Source: Spodoptera frugiperda
Lineage: Eukaryota > Arthropoda > Insecta > Lepidoptera > Noctuidae
NCBI RefSeq assembly: GCF_023101765.2
Contig: NC_064240.1
Coordinates: forward strand, 3,596,001 to 3,660,000
Length of the DNA: 64,000 bases
Direction: 5' to 3'
A program made the position numbers and the translations under genes. Under the pieces are notes generated by a model that saw nothing but the letters and a program-made list of their open reading frames with translations, was not told where the DNA came from and searched no databases. The first letter of the stretch is position 1; every line of letters begins with the position of its first letter. Shown here piece by piece: positions 13,501-26,434 of the stretch.

Positions 13501-16500
13501 ATAGGTATACACATTTAAAAAAACGGTGTAGTTACTCACTTTAAAATCTTCACTAAAAGCGGCCAAGTCTCGCCGCAATCGCAGGTGGAACTTCCTTCCA
13601 TGTGCGTCAAATTTTAGACTTAAGTCTGCTGGTGGGTCTATCGAGCGACGGGCCCGTAAGTGTTGCTGGTGCAACTTGTCTGGGTCGTAGTCTAGACCCT
13701 CGTAGTGCTCAATGTACTCACTAAGACGTCGACGAGAAGCTGTAACAAAAAAAAAGGTAATAAGACAGACTGCCCAAGGAAGTATAAAAGCTTTTATCCG
13801 TAAGCAAGAATAAAGAGCAAACAAAGATAAAGTAGATATACGGAGTACTGAGAAATAGGACAAAAGGGATGGCCGCAGACTACGTACTTTTATTAAAAGT
13901 TTAATCCGCACTGTTGGGAAAAATGCATATTTATTTACTAGGACTATAACTAGGCTTGAAAATGCACAGCATCTTGACATTTTATTTGATTCTTTTCGAG
14001 CTTTTAAATTACTCCCACACCGCTTGTAATTGTAACATTTTTTTCTTAATTTAAACTGAATTTTAAAAGTTAAAATACCTACTTATAATAAAAACTGATA
14101 GTACAGATCTCCTGTATTATAAGAAATTAGCCGTTAATTTAAGCTTTTAAAAGGTTTTCTTTTAATCTGTCGTGCACTGCAGCAGAATGTGGATATCTTC
14201 AAAGTATTAAGTCAGACGAAATAGCTACTTTGCTACTTTTATGTAAGCTCATTTAGTTTGCAGTCCAATCTGACGTGATAGACACATAGAAGTAAGTTTG
14301 TTGGCGTCCAGTTCCCGCCAGTCGGAAGCTCCTAAGACAGAGCACACCATTTCACGCGATTGCTCAACTATTACACTTTGATTAAACGCCGTTTGCAAAG
14401 CTGCGGATTTTCTCCTAAACAATTTTTCCCTGACATTAATTATAAACTTTGGGGCGCTTTCTTGGTGAGATTCAAGTTTAAGACAAGATGGACTTTATAT
14501 ATATATATAGTTAAGTTACTTTTAAGAGCGTGAATTTACTGAAATTCACGAACTCGGAAACTTTTCAACATTTCCAAAAGCTTCATCAACTATCGATATC
14601 TATCTACCATTATATTTAGAATGACAGTTTTTCTGAGATTAAAGACGTTTTATTATGCCGACATCCTATCAAGATACGGGGTATGTATCCTAGAACAATA
14701 CGTCGGTCACCAACAACGGTCACTTATTTATATTCTGCCTTTGTGTGGTGTATTGTATGTATACAACATTCATTATGTACAAGGTGTCCAGCACTGGATA
14801 TGGAAGTTGTTACGTGGCCTGCGCATCGGGCACGTAGGAAGCTCGGCGCAAATAAATAGCCTATACGTTCTCGTTAGGCCTCTATTTCGAGAAGATGCAG
14901 TGTGAAGCGACAAGAACAACTTGATATGGGGATTAAATCCGTGTAAGAAAAGTGGAAACTAGTTTCCAACATAGAGAAATAGAACGGAACTGGTATTTTG
15001 TTTGCGTAGCAACGTGCAGCGGGACATAAGTTACGAGGGAGCTGCAGCTGAATGCAATCTGAATGCGAGACAGCGTGCGAAGCGGGGATTTATTTAACGC
15101 CCCATCTGAAATTGATTCTCTTGTATGCATGCACGCAAATAAAATGTGCAACATGTCAGTCCTGTCGATACATTACTAACACGTTGGAACGACAGACATT
15201 GCCAATAACGCAATATGGCAATTTTGCTGTAGCAAAAGAAAACCGTTATTGCGGGTAACATATACTATTGTAACTATAATGCTTCCAAACGTTTTATTTT
15301 TCAATGTATTGCTCATTTCAGAGAGTGATCAAAAGCGGAAAGGATTAAAAATGGGACATCCGTTTTTTATATTGTTAAAAATTCGGCACATCGAGTTAAA
15401 AAAACATTAATAAATAATCATTTATCAGTGTTTGCGCAGCGTGACGTTTGTGGCGGGTCGTTCATGTGTAACATTTACATACGTGTGTATTTGTTCAGGC
15501 GTACGAAGTGAAGCTTTTTGCTTTGGGCAATAAGCGCTGTGTCACTGGGTCACTGGGGCAGGACTGCCGTGTTCTGGACGGGGGTGTAAAAATCAACCTT
15601 GCACGCTGCTCAGCTTTATTCCCTCATCGCCAATTTTCCGCACTTGCAAAATTTTACTTCCTAATTCTTATTTTTACTCCGAAAACTTTTAGTTTTTATT
15701 CTCTCTGCAGTTCTGTTAAAATTCTAAGTAGAGTATAACCCATACTCTGTCGAAACCTTATTTGGAACCAAATAAAGATGCAGAGTTAGTTGGACTACTA
15801 ATTTAAATTCATGGAAACTAGTAGAGACTATAAAGGACCTTTCATCCTACACAGATGTTAGTATCAACAAAGACTAATAAGATTCAAGGGTGGACTAGTT
15901 AAGGACTTATTGAAATCATTCAAGCCTGTCTGATTTATTACAAGATTCTAGTAAATGCGACAATTTTGTTATCTGTCCTTGTCGCAAGAGTATTTGCATT
16001 TTAATATCTTATTTATTTACGAGATAAAAACGTTGTTATAACTATCACAAAAAATCTCTATCAAATAAGGAATTTAAAGAGAAACATGTTGAAGACAAAG
16101 TTGTCTTCAGTGTGATATAAAAATAAAACGACACCCAATATTGGATCCAATATCAGCATTCGAATATGGACTTAGACAGATGCGGAACATAATCTAATTT
16201 TAGAAATTGAATAAGCACACGGCTAGGAAACGTTTATCTATGGAAGACGAAACAGTCATCGACAATAGTTACTGAATAGATACAAAGAAGAATGCACTTG
16301 CAGTTCATTCATTGTTTCAACACATTTTTACATATTCTAATCTTAATGATAACGACCAAACGAGTGTACTGGCAGACAGAGCCAGTACTCACTCAAATAA
16401 ATAAATCAACAAACTAATTCCAACAAAATTTTAGGGTTATTTTAGTTGAATGAACCAATTAAAAAGTGAATTTTAACTTGAAGCCTCATGATTGATTGGT

Positions 16501-19500
16501 TCTATTTCGACGTTAGATCGTAAAGGCTTTAATTGGGTCGTGTATTTCTACTTTCACATGTAAACAAGATGAATACAAGTTCGAGATACGGAGAGAAGAT
16601 AAGTGGCGATGGTCCTGCAATCTAACTAATCTAAGTGCCGGTTAGTTAGTCGACGCCATCATTAGTTAGAACAGGCGGGTTTCAATTTGCGAATACACGT
16701 ACGCAAATTAGTTAATGTCTGGTTGTACCAGTGTTATTGTATTACTAACCTAATATTGCACTCACGGTATTGATAGAAAGTAGTGATTAGTGATTAGAAT
16801 CGATTTGATGGTTTTCATCATCTCACATTTCCTTCAAAGATGTTTCATAGGATTGATTAGTACAAAATCCAAGAAATTATGCCCCGTTGTAGGGTATTAA
16901 ATATGTGTTTTAAGAAAGCTGATAGAAACTGACCCCTGAACTTATAAGTTCAAAAACATTTAACATTCCCACAATGACAATTTTTAGTTCAAAATATTAA
17001 TATTATGACGACTTAACAAGAACTGCGTCTTGGCTAACTTTGGATGACTAAGTTAGTTCGTGAGTTCATACGATAATGTAACGAGTAACGTTGACTATGC
17101 TCAGTTTGCTAAGAAACCTGTGAAGTGCCACAAATTCGGAGTTAGGTAATAGTTGTGACTAGCTTTTGCCCGCGACTTCGTTCGCGTGGAATAGTGACTT
17201 CCGGCAAATTTTTGGTTTTAACCACATAGTTCCCGATCTCGCGGGATCTCTTCAAAAATGAGATGTGGAAGATATTCCAGGGAACTCTTCAAAAATCAAC
17301 ATAATGAGCTCTGCGTTTGAATTTAATAGATGTATACTCACTTAGGGCATTGAAAAAATAGTTTAAAAACGGACTTAAACTAACTTAAAACTAAAGAAAG
17401 CTACGAATTACGAATTTATAACAATTAAAAAAGAAACTATATTACAACCTATCCTCTATGCTATAATAACCAAGCTTAAACTAAATAATTTAAAAGAAAC
17501 GACTTAAATCTAATCTAATTAATTTATAAATTAGACTTACAATTTTATTAAAAAAACTAACTACAGTAACTACTAATAATCGATATCAAACTAAACCTAC
17601 GTTAAATAGTTTAACCAAAAAACCAGGAAAACCCAACAAATAAACTTATTAATTGACAAATACAACGAAACCAATTTAGAATATACGAAACAGCAGGACC
17701 ACTACAGACAAATAATCATACGACTGATAATACACTTTTTCTACGATAGTACCGAAGCGCTCGGCCGATACCCAACCAAATGAATGTAACGAAACCATAG
17801 CGCGATCTATTTCGATCCCAACGCCGTCTATCGAGGATAAAGACAACTTGGATTATTTATTTATACTCCGTTCGGGCATTTTCTTTGTACTAAAAGTTTA
17901 ATTATATTGATATTATTTTTTTCATACCTTTTTACTATTTATTTACTTTTTTCGATGAATTAAAACAATAACATGAACCGAAGTCGTGTAACGATCGACA
18001 TAGAATTATCTATACTCCGTTAGAGCATTTTCTTTGTACTAAATGTTTTATTATATTGATATTATTTTTTTCATACCTTTTTACTATTTATTTACTTTTT
18101 TCGATGAATTAAAACAATAACATGAACCGAAGTCGTGTAACGATCGACATAGAATTATTTATAAATAATTTATTTCTTATTTTTATTTTTTGATTTTTGA
18201 AATAAAAATATATCTATGTCCTTTCTAAGGTTCTAAACTATATCTGTACCAAATTTCAACCAAATCCGTCAAATAGTTGCGGAGATTAATGGTATAAGCA
18301 TAGAATGTTCGACGTGATTCTTTAATTTGACATAACTTTTTTATTTATGAACCGATTGACATGAAACAAACACTAAATGTAAATTTAAGCATCCCACAAT
18401 ATATTCGTGAAAACCGCATCCAACTCGGATCAGCCGTTTCTGAGATTAGCGCGCACAGACGAACAGACAAACAGACAAACAGACAAACAGACAAACAGAT
18501 AAACAGACAAACAGACAAACAGACAAACAGACAAAAAAAAGTTAATTACATTTTTGGGTTCGACATCGACATAACAATAACCCCTGCTAATTTTTATTTT
18601 CAATGTACAGACAGCACTTTTCTACGATTTTATTATATGTATAGATAATAGTCTAGCCAGGTACCTAACTATGTATTATTGAAGGTATTATTATACAATA
18701 CTACTACAACTATATTTTCTACCGGGTTACCAGGGCTCCGGCACAAAGCAGTAGTAGGAACGGGATGGTATTTAGTCAGTAAGAGTCTGACACTCCCCCC
18801 CGCCTCAAGTAAGGCGGGAGAAGAGATTGGATGATTTCCCCCCCTAAAAAAAGCTATATTTTCCAGTCAAAAATAGAAATAAAGTTAACAACCAAGTATA
18901 ATGCTAGTTACATTAGTATTCTCTGTTTACGTAAAATTTACTGTACTGTATTATATTGCCAATTAAATTGTACACTCCGCTTCATTGTTACAAAAACTGT
19001 ATTGTTACTGCAGCAAACAAACCTTATTTACAAACAATTCGAGATTTCCTTTTTATTGTAGTCTTTTAAAGTACATTTTAATGAATTATGTCGATAAGGA
19101 AGGAAAAAATATGATTCAACGAGAATCAATAATGAATAACTAATGAGTAACCAAATAGTTACATATGTACATAACGAATTATGTAGAAAAGTCATTGTTA
19201 TGATTTCTACTTAATAAATCCAATAATTTCATTCATAGTTTTCCTCAGTTGAATTTGTTCGTAGGCACTCGAGTCAACAACATCCCTATTGCTTAGGTGT
19301 GTATGTGTGACTCAGTAAAATACTAATTAAAGGCAAGTGATCCTACCTTCTAATTATAAATATGTTTTAACTAGCAGTTAGTATTCGTATTACCTATTAT
19401 TAATGTTTACCTAACTAGTTATAGCTTCATCAAACGTTACAGAAATACTTCTATGGCATTAGTTTGAATACCGCCTCTTTCCCGTCAACGCCTCCAAAAA

Positions 19501-22500
19501 TAAGATCATTATTATCATCAAAATTGATATCAGACGAGCAATTCATCGTTCAACGTACTTTAACGTAGCCATTCAAAGTTTTCGAATATCTTAAATGTCG
19601 TCGAACACTTTATCGGCACCTAACCCCCGATTTACTATCCAATGAAAATAAATATAGCCGCAGTCTCGTCGTATCGTGGGATATTAACATTTAAGTTACC
19701 TATTTGAAGCGTTATTATGAGTAACGAGAATTTTCCCATAAAACTGTCTTGGTGCTTTACGGCTTATTGATAAAGCAAAGTCTATTCACCATTGGTACTT
19801 TGGTACCTAGATCGTGGTAGAATACGGTCGTTTCTTTTGTACCTAATCCCATCAATATAGTTGAAACTTTATGAGAAATAAAGTCATGAATGCAAATAGC
19901 ACAATTGCAAACCATTACATGTTTTATTATACCTAATAAGGTTTTAAGCAATGCCACAGCGTTTCATTCTAAACAACAAAACAAATAAATTATGACTCAA
20001 ATAGATCGACTTTAATATTTATATCTAAGATAGCTAACTATACAAATTAATCTAGGCAGTTTATTAAAAAGTAACAAAACAAGTCTATCATCATAATTTG
20101 GTTGGTAAATCAGAACTTATAAGGAAAAGTGTGGAAGGTTTGATGCAAGTACCTGGACGTCGACGACGCGACGCGAACGTGACGACCCAATATTATCAGA
20201 AGTGAAAGTACTCACGGAGGACGGAGGTTCTCCAAGGGATTTATGGATTACTCGACTGTCCCTCGGGATTCGTAACTTTGTTCTGCGTGAGGCCTTAACT
20301 TTGTTGTTGTTGGAATTGCCTGTATACATTTATATCACGCGTTTTGTCGAATTAACGTTGAGTAATTATGTTCGATGGAGTCCCACGCACAATGATCGAT
20401 TATAAATATAATTAGTTATTGCTTTGTGAGATGTTTCTAAGCTCCGATCAGTAATTTAGGGCAGATTGTTTAGGAGGCCTTATTAGGTAGTATGTATTGC
20501 TAATTGTAAGGTAAAGTTAAATCATTAAGAAATAAAGGAAGCACATGCATCAACGAGTTTTAATCTAATCACTATTTTTATTATTTCCATTACATTTCTT
20601 TATCGTCAATGAACAATTTATTGTGGTGAGTTAACTAAAGGAAATGGTTCTTTAATAATATCTAAACTATGTAATGTTCATCTTAGTTACAAGTTCAAAA
20701 CAATAAGAAATATGTATCTAAAAGATTCATAAAAAATGTAACACTTGTTTGTTACACAATATTGTCTAAAGCCAAAACTCTAGTAGACGTGGAATTGATT
20801 AAATTTCAAGAGGGAATATGACAAGGCACAGGTAAACAATAATTAACTAAACGTAGCTGGTTATATAAATAGAATATTAAATGTAATTAAACATCAAACC
20901 AAATACAATGTTGTTAACCAGACGGTATTAAATGAAATGTAAAATAATTACTCAAGGACCTTTACTCCAAGCTTTTGTGTTTAAAGAATGGATTGCATCA
21001 GGAAATAGATAGAAAGAAATCGATTAAGATGAGACAGTACTGGATAGAGAAATCTAATTAGTTGGCGAACAGAAAGTGCTTTCGTTAACAGTACAAAATA
21101 GACTAGAGCAAAGGAATACCCAAGAGAAGGGACCAATTACTTAGCGACCAGTTATGTCGATACAAGCTTTCCCTACACGAGCCAACTACAACGGACTAGA
21201 GCAGTTTAATACTCTATAGGTGAAGACCAGACCAATTGAACATACATACATGTTGTTTCTAATGCAATGAACAAATCTTTAATCTTTAATCTAGCTAACT
21301 AGTTATTTCAATATTTTCTTTCCGAAAATGTGAACCACATTGCTACGCATATAGCATAATAATACTCAGTCCGATACATACTATAGGCAATTATGAATCT
21401 TTAGAAATTTCAAAATAAGGAGTGGTGATTCGATTTGTGACACAATGGCCACATGCACTGCATACGAGAATTGCTCAATCAATGAACAATATAAATACAG
21501 ATGGGAGCAAACTACCGTGCGATACGACCTAATTGATAAACTGGGTGCCTTGTGGAGCGAATTTGTGCAGCTCCCTCATCCAATTAAACTGACACAAACC
21601 AACCCCCACCGCGTCCCATTTCTTTGTTCAAAGTTTGGTTAAACAACTAAAAGTAATGGATAGTTACAGGCGACGTTCGTGGACAATTCCATTTAAGATT
21701 CAATTCGATTTTATTATAGGTTTCAATGAAACGGATCGTCTGTGTATCTACATTTACTTCTGGAAGTAATTGGTGCACGTCGCGTCGTTAAGGACGGCAT
21801 TGTAGGGAGAATAGCGCGTGTTGAAAAATATATGAGTAGTTTAGTGTTAGTGCGAGTGGTGCAATAGCCGGAGTGCTCTTTCATAAGAAGACGGTGTCGA
21901 CGGCATGTGTCGCTAATTGCCTTCGTTGGGCAGCTAGTGCGAGCTCGCGGCTACTCGCACCCAACACATTATATCTGTACCAAATTGCTTTTGCGCACTA
22001 AACGATCCCCAAAGTATTGTATGGCCAATATTGTGGAAACATTTGGTGCATATCCGAGTGTTAATAACAGAGGGCTTCAATATTTTACGTTGAACAGTAC
22101 TTTGTTTAACATTTTCCTTTATTACGAAAGTTATGTTTGCTGAAAAACATTAAGCACAAATGTTACTGATGAAATGCATAGCAGAACAACACTCCTATTT
22201 TTCTTAAAGGGTAGGCACTGGGCAGATCAACGATTCTATTTATTAATTAATCTTAATCAAAAATGCACAACAGTAAATTTTCACAACATAATAAAACGAT
22301 AACAACAAAATTGCGTGTGAAAATCCAAGTATTATCATCACAATAATAGCGCTATGATAATTGATATAACAATTAATAGTCAATTAAATTGTTAATGAGT
22401 CACAATGTTGCTATATTATGAAGAAAGATGATAATACGATGACATAAAAAAGAGGTGATAAAAGTTCAGTAGAGTAGGATTTATCGAAGAAGTGTGATAT

Positions 22501-25500
22501 CTAGTGTGGATTGTCAGCCTCAACTCCGTGTTCCCGTGACCCAATTATTTACAGCTTCACATTTTATCTCGACCGAATACATACCTAGCTGCTTTGTTAT
22601 TATTTTGTATTATAAATCTTAGCCGTTGTGTCCATATTTAAAAGGCATCTCATTAAACTGAAGTTGTAATACTTATTTTTACCAATTATCGTTGTTAAAT
22701 AATTGTAGGAAATCCTAAACACCATCATAATTGCTTGGTTCATTGCGTAATTCTTTTGTAAACGTTGCCAATTAAAGTGAAGTGTCCACACGGACGACAG
22801 GTAATTACCAATTAATTTATGTAATACGCAAGATTGACGGTATGACGGACGTATTTATTTCCGCAACAATGCTATTTAGTGTTATGGACACGCTACGCAA
22901 TAAACATCGTAATGCCCAATGAAATCCAGTCTTTAAATACCCGTAAAGAGGACAGCTGTATAATTTGAATTGAAGTAACAAGTCGTTTGAAATGTTTGCG
23001 TGGCCTATAAAGAATGAATAAAAATGATTGTCCATTCATCGGTGGCTATCAGGCATGTTGAGACATTTGTTTATGTTTGCAGGGCGCTTAACTATAGACG
23101 CGCGGCGCGGCGGCGACTCGCCCGCCCGCCCTGAAGCATGGATGTTCGCAGTTCGCTACAGCGAGGTCAATGACCGCGCTCCCGCTGCTCACAGATTTTA
23201 CAACATAATAAACCTAAACCTTGTGTTTGTCCCATACTATGTATATATGTGTATTACTTTGGTACGTGTTTCAACAAAATTATACTCAAACGCAGAACAA
23301 GTCATTCAGATAGACGGAAGTTAAATTTATCTATAGTTACTAATATTACAAAGCTGAAAAGTTTATTTGTTTGAATGTGCTAACATCTGGAACTAACGGT
23401 TCGAATTATTTTTGAGCTGGAAAGTTCATTTAACTATTGAGGATGGCTATCAAAAAACACGCTGCGATCAATAGGAGCCGAACACCAGAAAAATATAGAT
23501 TTTTGCAACATTACTATTAATGACATATTGTCAGCTGCGGAAATTCATAAGATTCCAAATTTCCAATCACTAAAACGAGTATTACGAGTTTCTATCGGCG
23601 AAATCATTGAGTGATTATGCCATGAATAAGCTAAGAACTTAAGTCTCACGAAGAAAAGAATCGAGACCAATAACAAATCGAGGTATCACAATAACTGAAG
23701 CACTGGCCGCCATTCATTACAATGTTCCTCTCACAAGTACGAATACCTGAAAGGAACGTTACCCGTAGACTACTACGAGCCATTATAACCCCAGCTAACA
23801 ACTAGCTACGGACTCCAGCTTCGTAATTAGTTGCCATTTCTACTCGACTAATAGACGCAAATTGTAGCTTATTTTTAATTTAAAACGTACTTAAACTGAT
23901 GTTAATGTCCAACGAATCATTTATTAAATGAAGATGTTACATGCTATTGATCACCATTCACCATGTTACCTGACTATTACATTTCGCGGACGCAAATTCT
24001 AGGTAAATGGAGCGTAGATAATGAAATTCTCACGCTATACAAGTTATTACATAGTGTACATGTATGTTAATTGTGATACACAACAAATTATAACTAAACT
24101 ATAACAACAATCAATTTAGCTCATTAATTAAAATAGTACATTCAGTTTTCCTTTTATTAAAACAATTACCTATCATATTATAACCTAGTCACCATGGTTA
24201 CTTGTTAATGATATAGAATTATTGTAGGCAACAACGGTAGTTATTTTTCATAAGGCAAAAATAAACGAGTCGGAGGTACTTAAAGTATTATTGATAAAAA
24301 CATTAAACAACCAACAAACAAACTAATGAAGGTTTTGCAAGGAAAATCCTGTTACTCTAATGAATCCATTGTTATATGTAATGTAGCAAACAAGTAAATA
24401 ATAGGTACCTACGATAAGATAGAATATAATAATGATTACCTTTACAGAAATATTTCTATAGAATAGGTAAATAATTTTATAACAAGAAGAAACTTCGTTC
24501 CAAAATAAACGCTAAATATACCAACATTAAAGTACCTATAAGAGTAATAACAAGTCTGGTAAATTCTGATATCATTCACAACATGAATAAGTTTCTCAGA
24601 AAGGACGCGACGTACTTATCAATTTATTTCTTACTAGCTTTTGCCCGCGACTTCGTTCGCGTGGAATAGTGACTTCCGGCAAATTTTTGGTTTTAACCAC
24701 ATAGTTCCCATAGCTATAGGCTGATGATGATGATGATGATGATGAGTTCCCGATCTCGCGGGATCTTTTCAAAAATGAGATGTGGAAGATATTCCAGGGA
24801 ACTCTTCAAAAATCAACATAATGAGCTCTGCGTTTGAATTTAATAGATGTATACTCACTTAGGGCATTGAAAAAATAGTTTAAAAACGGACTTTAACTAA
24901 AGAAATATTATAATCTTTCCGAACTTAAGATGAAAACTAACTTAAAACTAAAGAAAGCTACGAATTACGAATTTATAACAATTAAAAAAGAAATTATATT
25001 AGAACCTATCCTTTATGCTATAATAACCAAGCTTAAACTAAATAATTTAAAAGAAACGACTTAAATCTAATCTAATTAATTTATAAATTAGACTTACAAT
25101 TTTATTAAATAAAAACTAACTACAGTAACTACTAATAATCGATATCAAACTAAACCTACGTTAAAAGTTTAACCAGAAAACCAGGAAAACCCTAAATAAA
25201 CTTATTAATTGACAAATACAACGAAACCAATTTAGAATATACGAAACAGCAGGACCACTACAGACAAATAATCATACGACTGATAATACACATTTTCTAC
25301 AATAGTACCGAAGCGCTCGGCCGATACCCAACCAAATAATTGTAACAAAACCAAAGCGCAATCTATTTCGATCCCAACGCCATCTATCGAGGATAAAGAC
25401 AACTTGGATTATTTATTTATACTCCGTTCGGGCATTTTCTTTGTACTAAAAGTTTAATTATATTGATATAATTTTTTTCATACCTTTTTACTATTTGTTA

Positions 25501-26403
25501 ACTTTTTTCGATGAATTAAAACAATAACATGAACCGAAGTCGTGTAACGATCGACATAGAATTATCTATACTCCGTTAGAGCGTTTTCTTTGTACTAAAA
25601 GTTGTATTATGTTATATTTTTTACAAATTTCCAATGAATTAAAACAATAACATGAACTGAACAATTGTAATTACACCATTGCGCGATCAACGCCATCTAT
25701 CTACGGAGTATAGGAACAGCCCGACATTGTTCAATTCCGTACTATAAGTACGAAATTGAACAATAGATGGCGCTGTATGTCCGGAATAAATTTTTTTTTT
25801 TTATTTTTATTTTATTTTTATTTTATTTTTATTTTATTTTTATTTTATTTTTATTTTATTTTTATTTTATTTTTATTTTATTTTTATTTTATTTTTATTT
25901 TATTTTTATTTTATTTTTATTTTATTTTTATTTTATTTTTATTTTATTTTTATTTTATTTTTATTTTATTTTTATTTTATTTTTATTTTATTTTTATTTT
26001 ATTTTTATTTTATTTTTATTTTATTTTTATTTTATTTTTATTTTATTTTTATTTTATTTTTATTTTATTTTTATTTTATTTTTATTTTATTTTTATTTTA
26101 TTTTTATTTTATTTTTATTTTTATTTTATTTTTATTTTATTTTTATTTTATTTTTATTTTATTTTTATTTTATTTTTATTTTATTTTTATTTTATTTTTA
26201 TTTTATTTTTATTTTATTTTTATTTTATTTTTATTTTATTTTTATTTTATTTTTATTTTATTTTTATTTTATTTTTATTTTATTTTTATTTTATTTTTAT
26301 TTTATTTTTATTTTATTTTTATTTTATTTTTATTTTATTTTTATTTTATTTTTATTTTATTTTTATTTTATTTTTATTTTATTTTTATTTTATTTTTATT
26401 TTA

Positions 26404-26434
<31 letters not shown>

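Noticed and set aside
13345..13980. 211-codon minus-strand frame around kuz exons 2 and 3
   Set aside because: Only the part at 13540-13739 is coding. The N-terminal part lies upstream of a strong acceptor and the C-terminal part reads into an 86-bp intron.
18465..18537. CAGACAAA array considered as a CRISPR-like array
   Set aside because: The units are contiguous octamers without spacers, inside a eukaryotic transposon.
21445..21642. 65-codon frame beginning MATCTAYENCSINEQ
   Set aside because: No splice support, domain or homology that I recognise; treated as chance.
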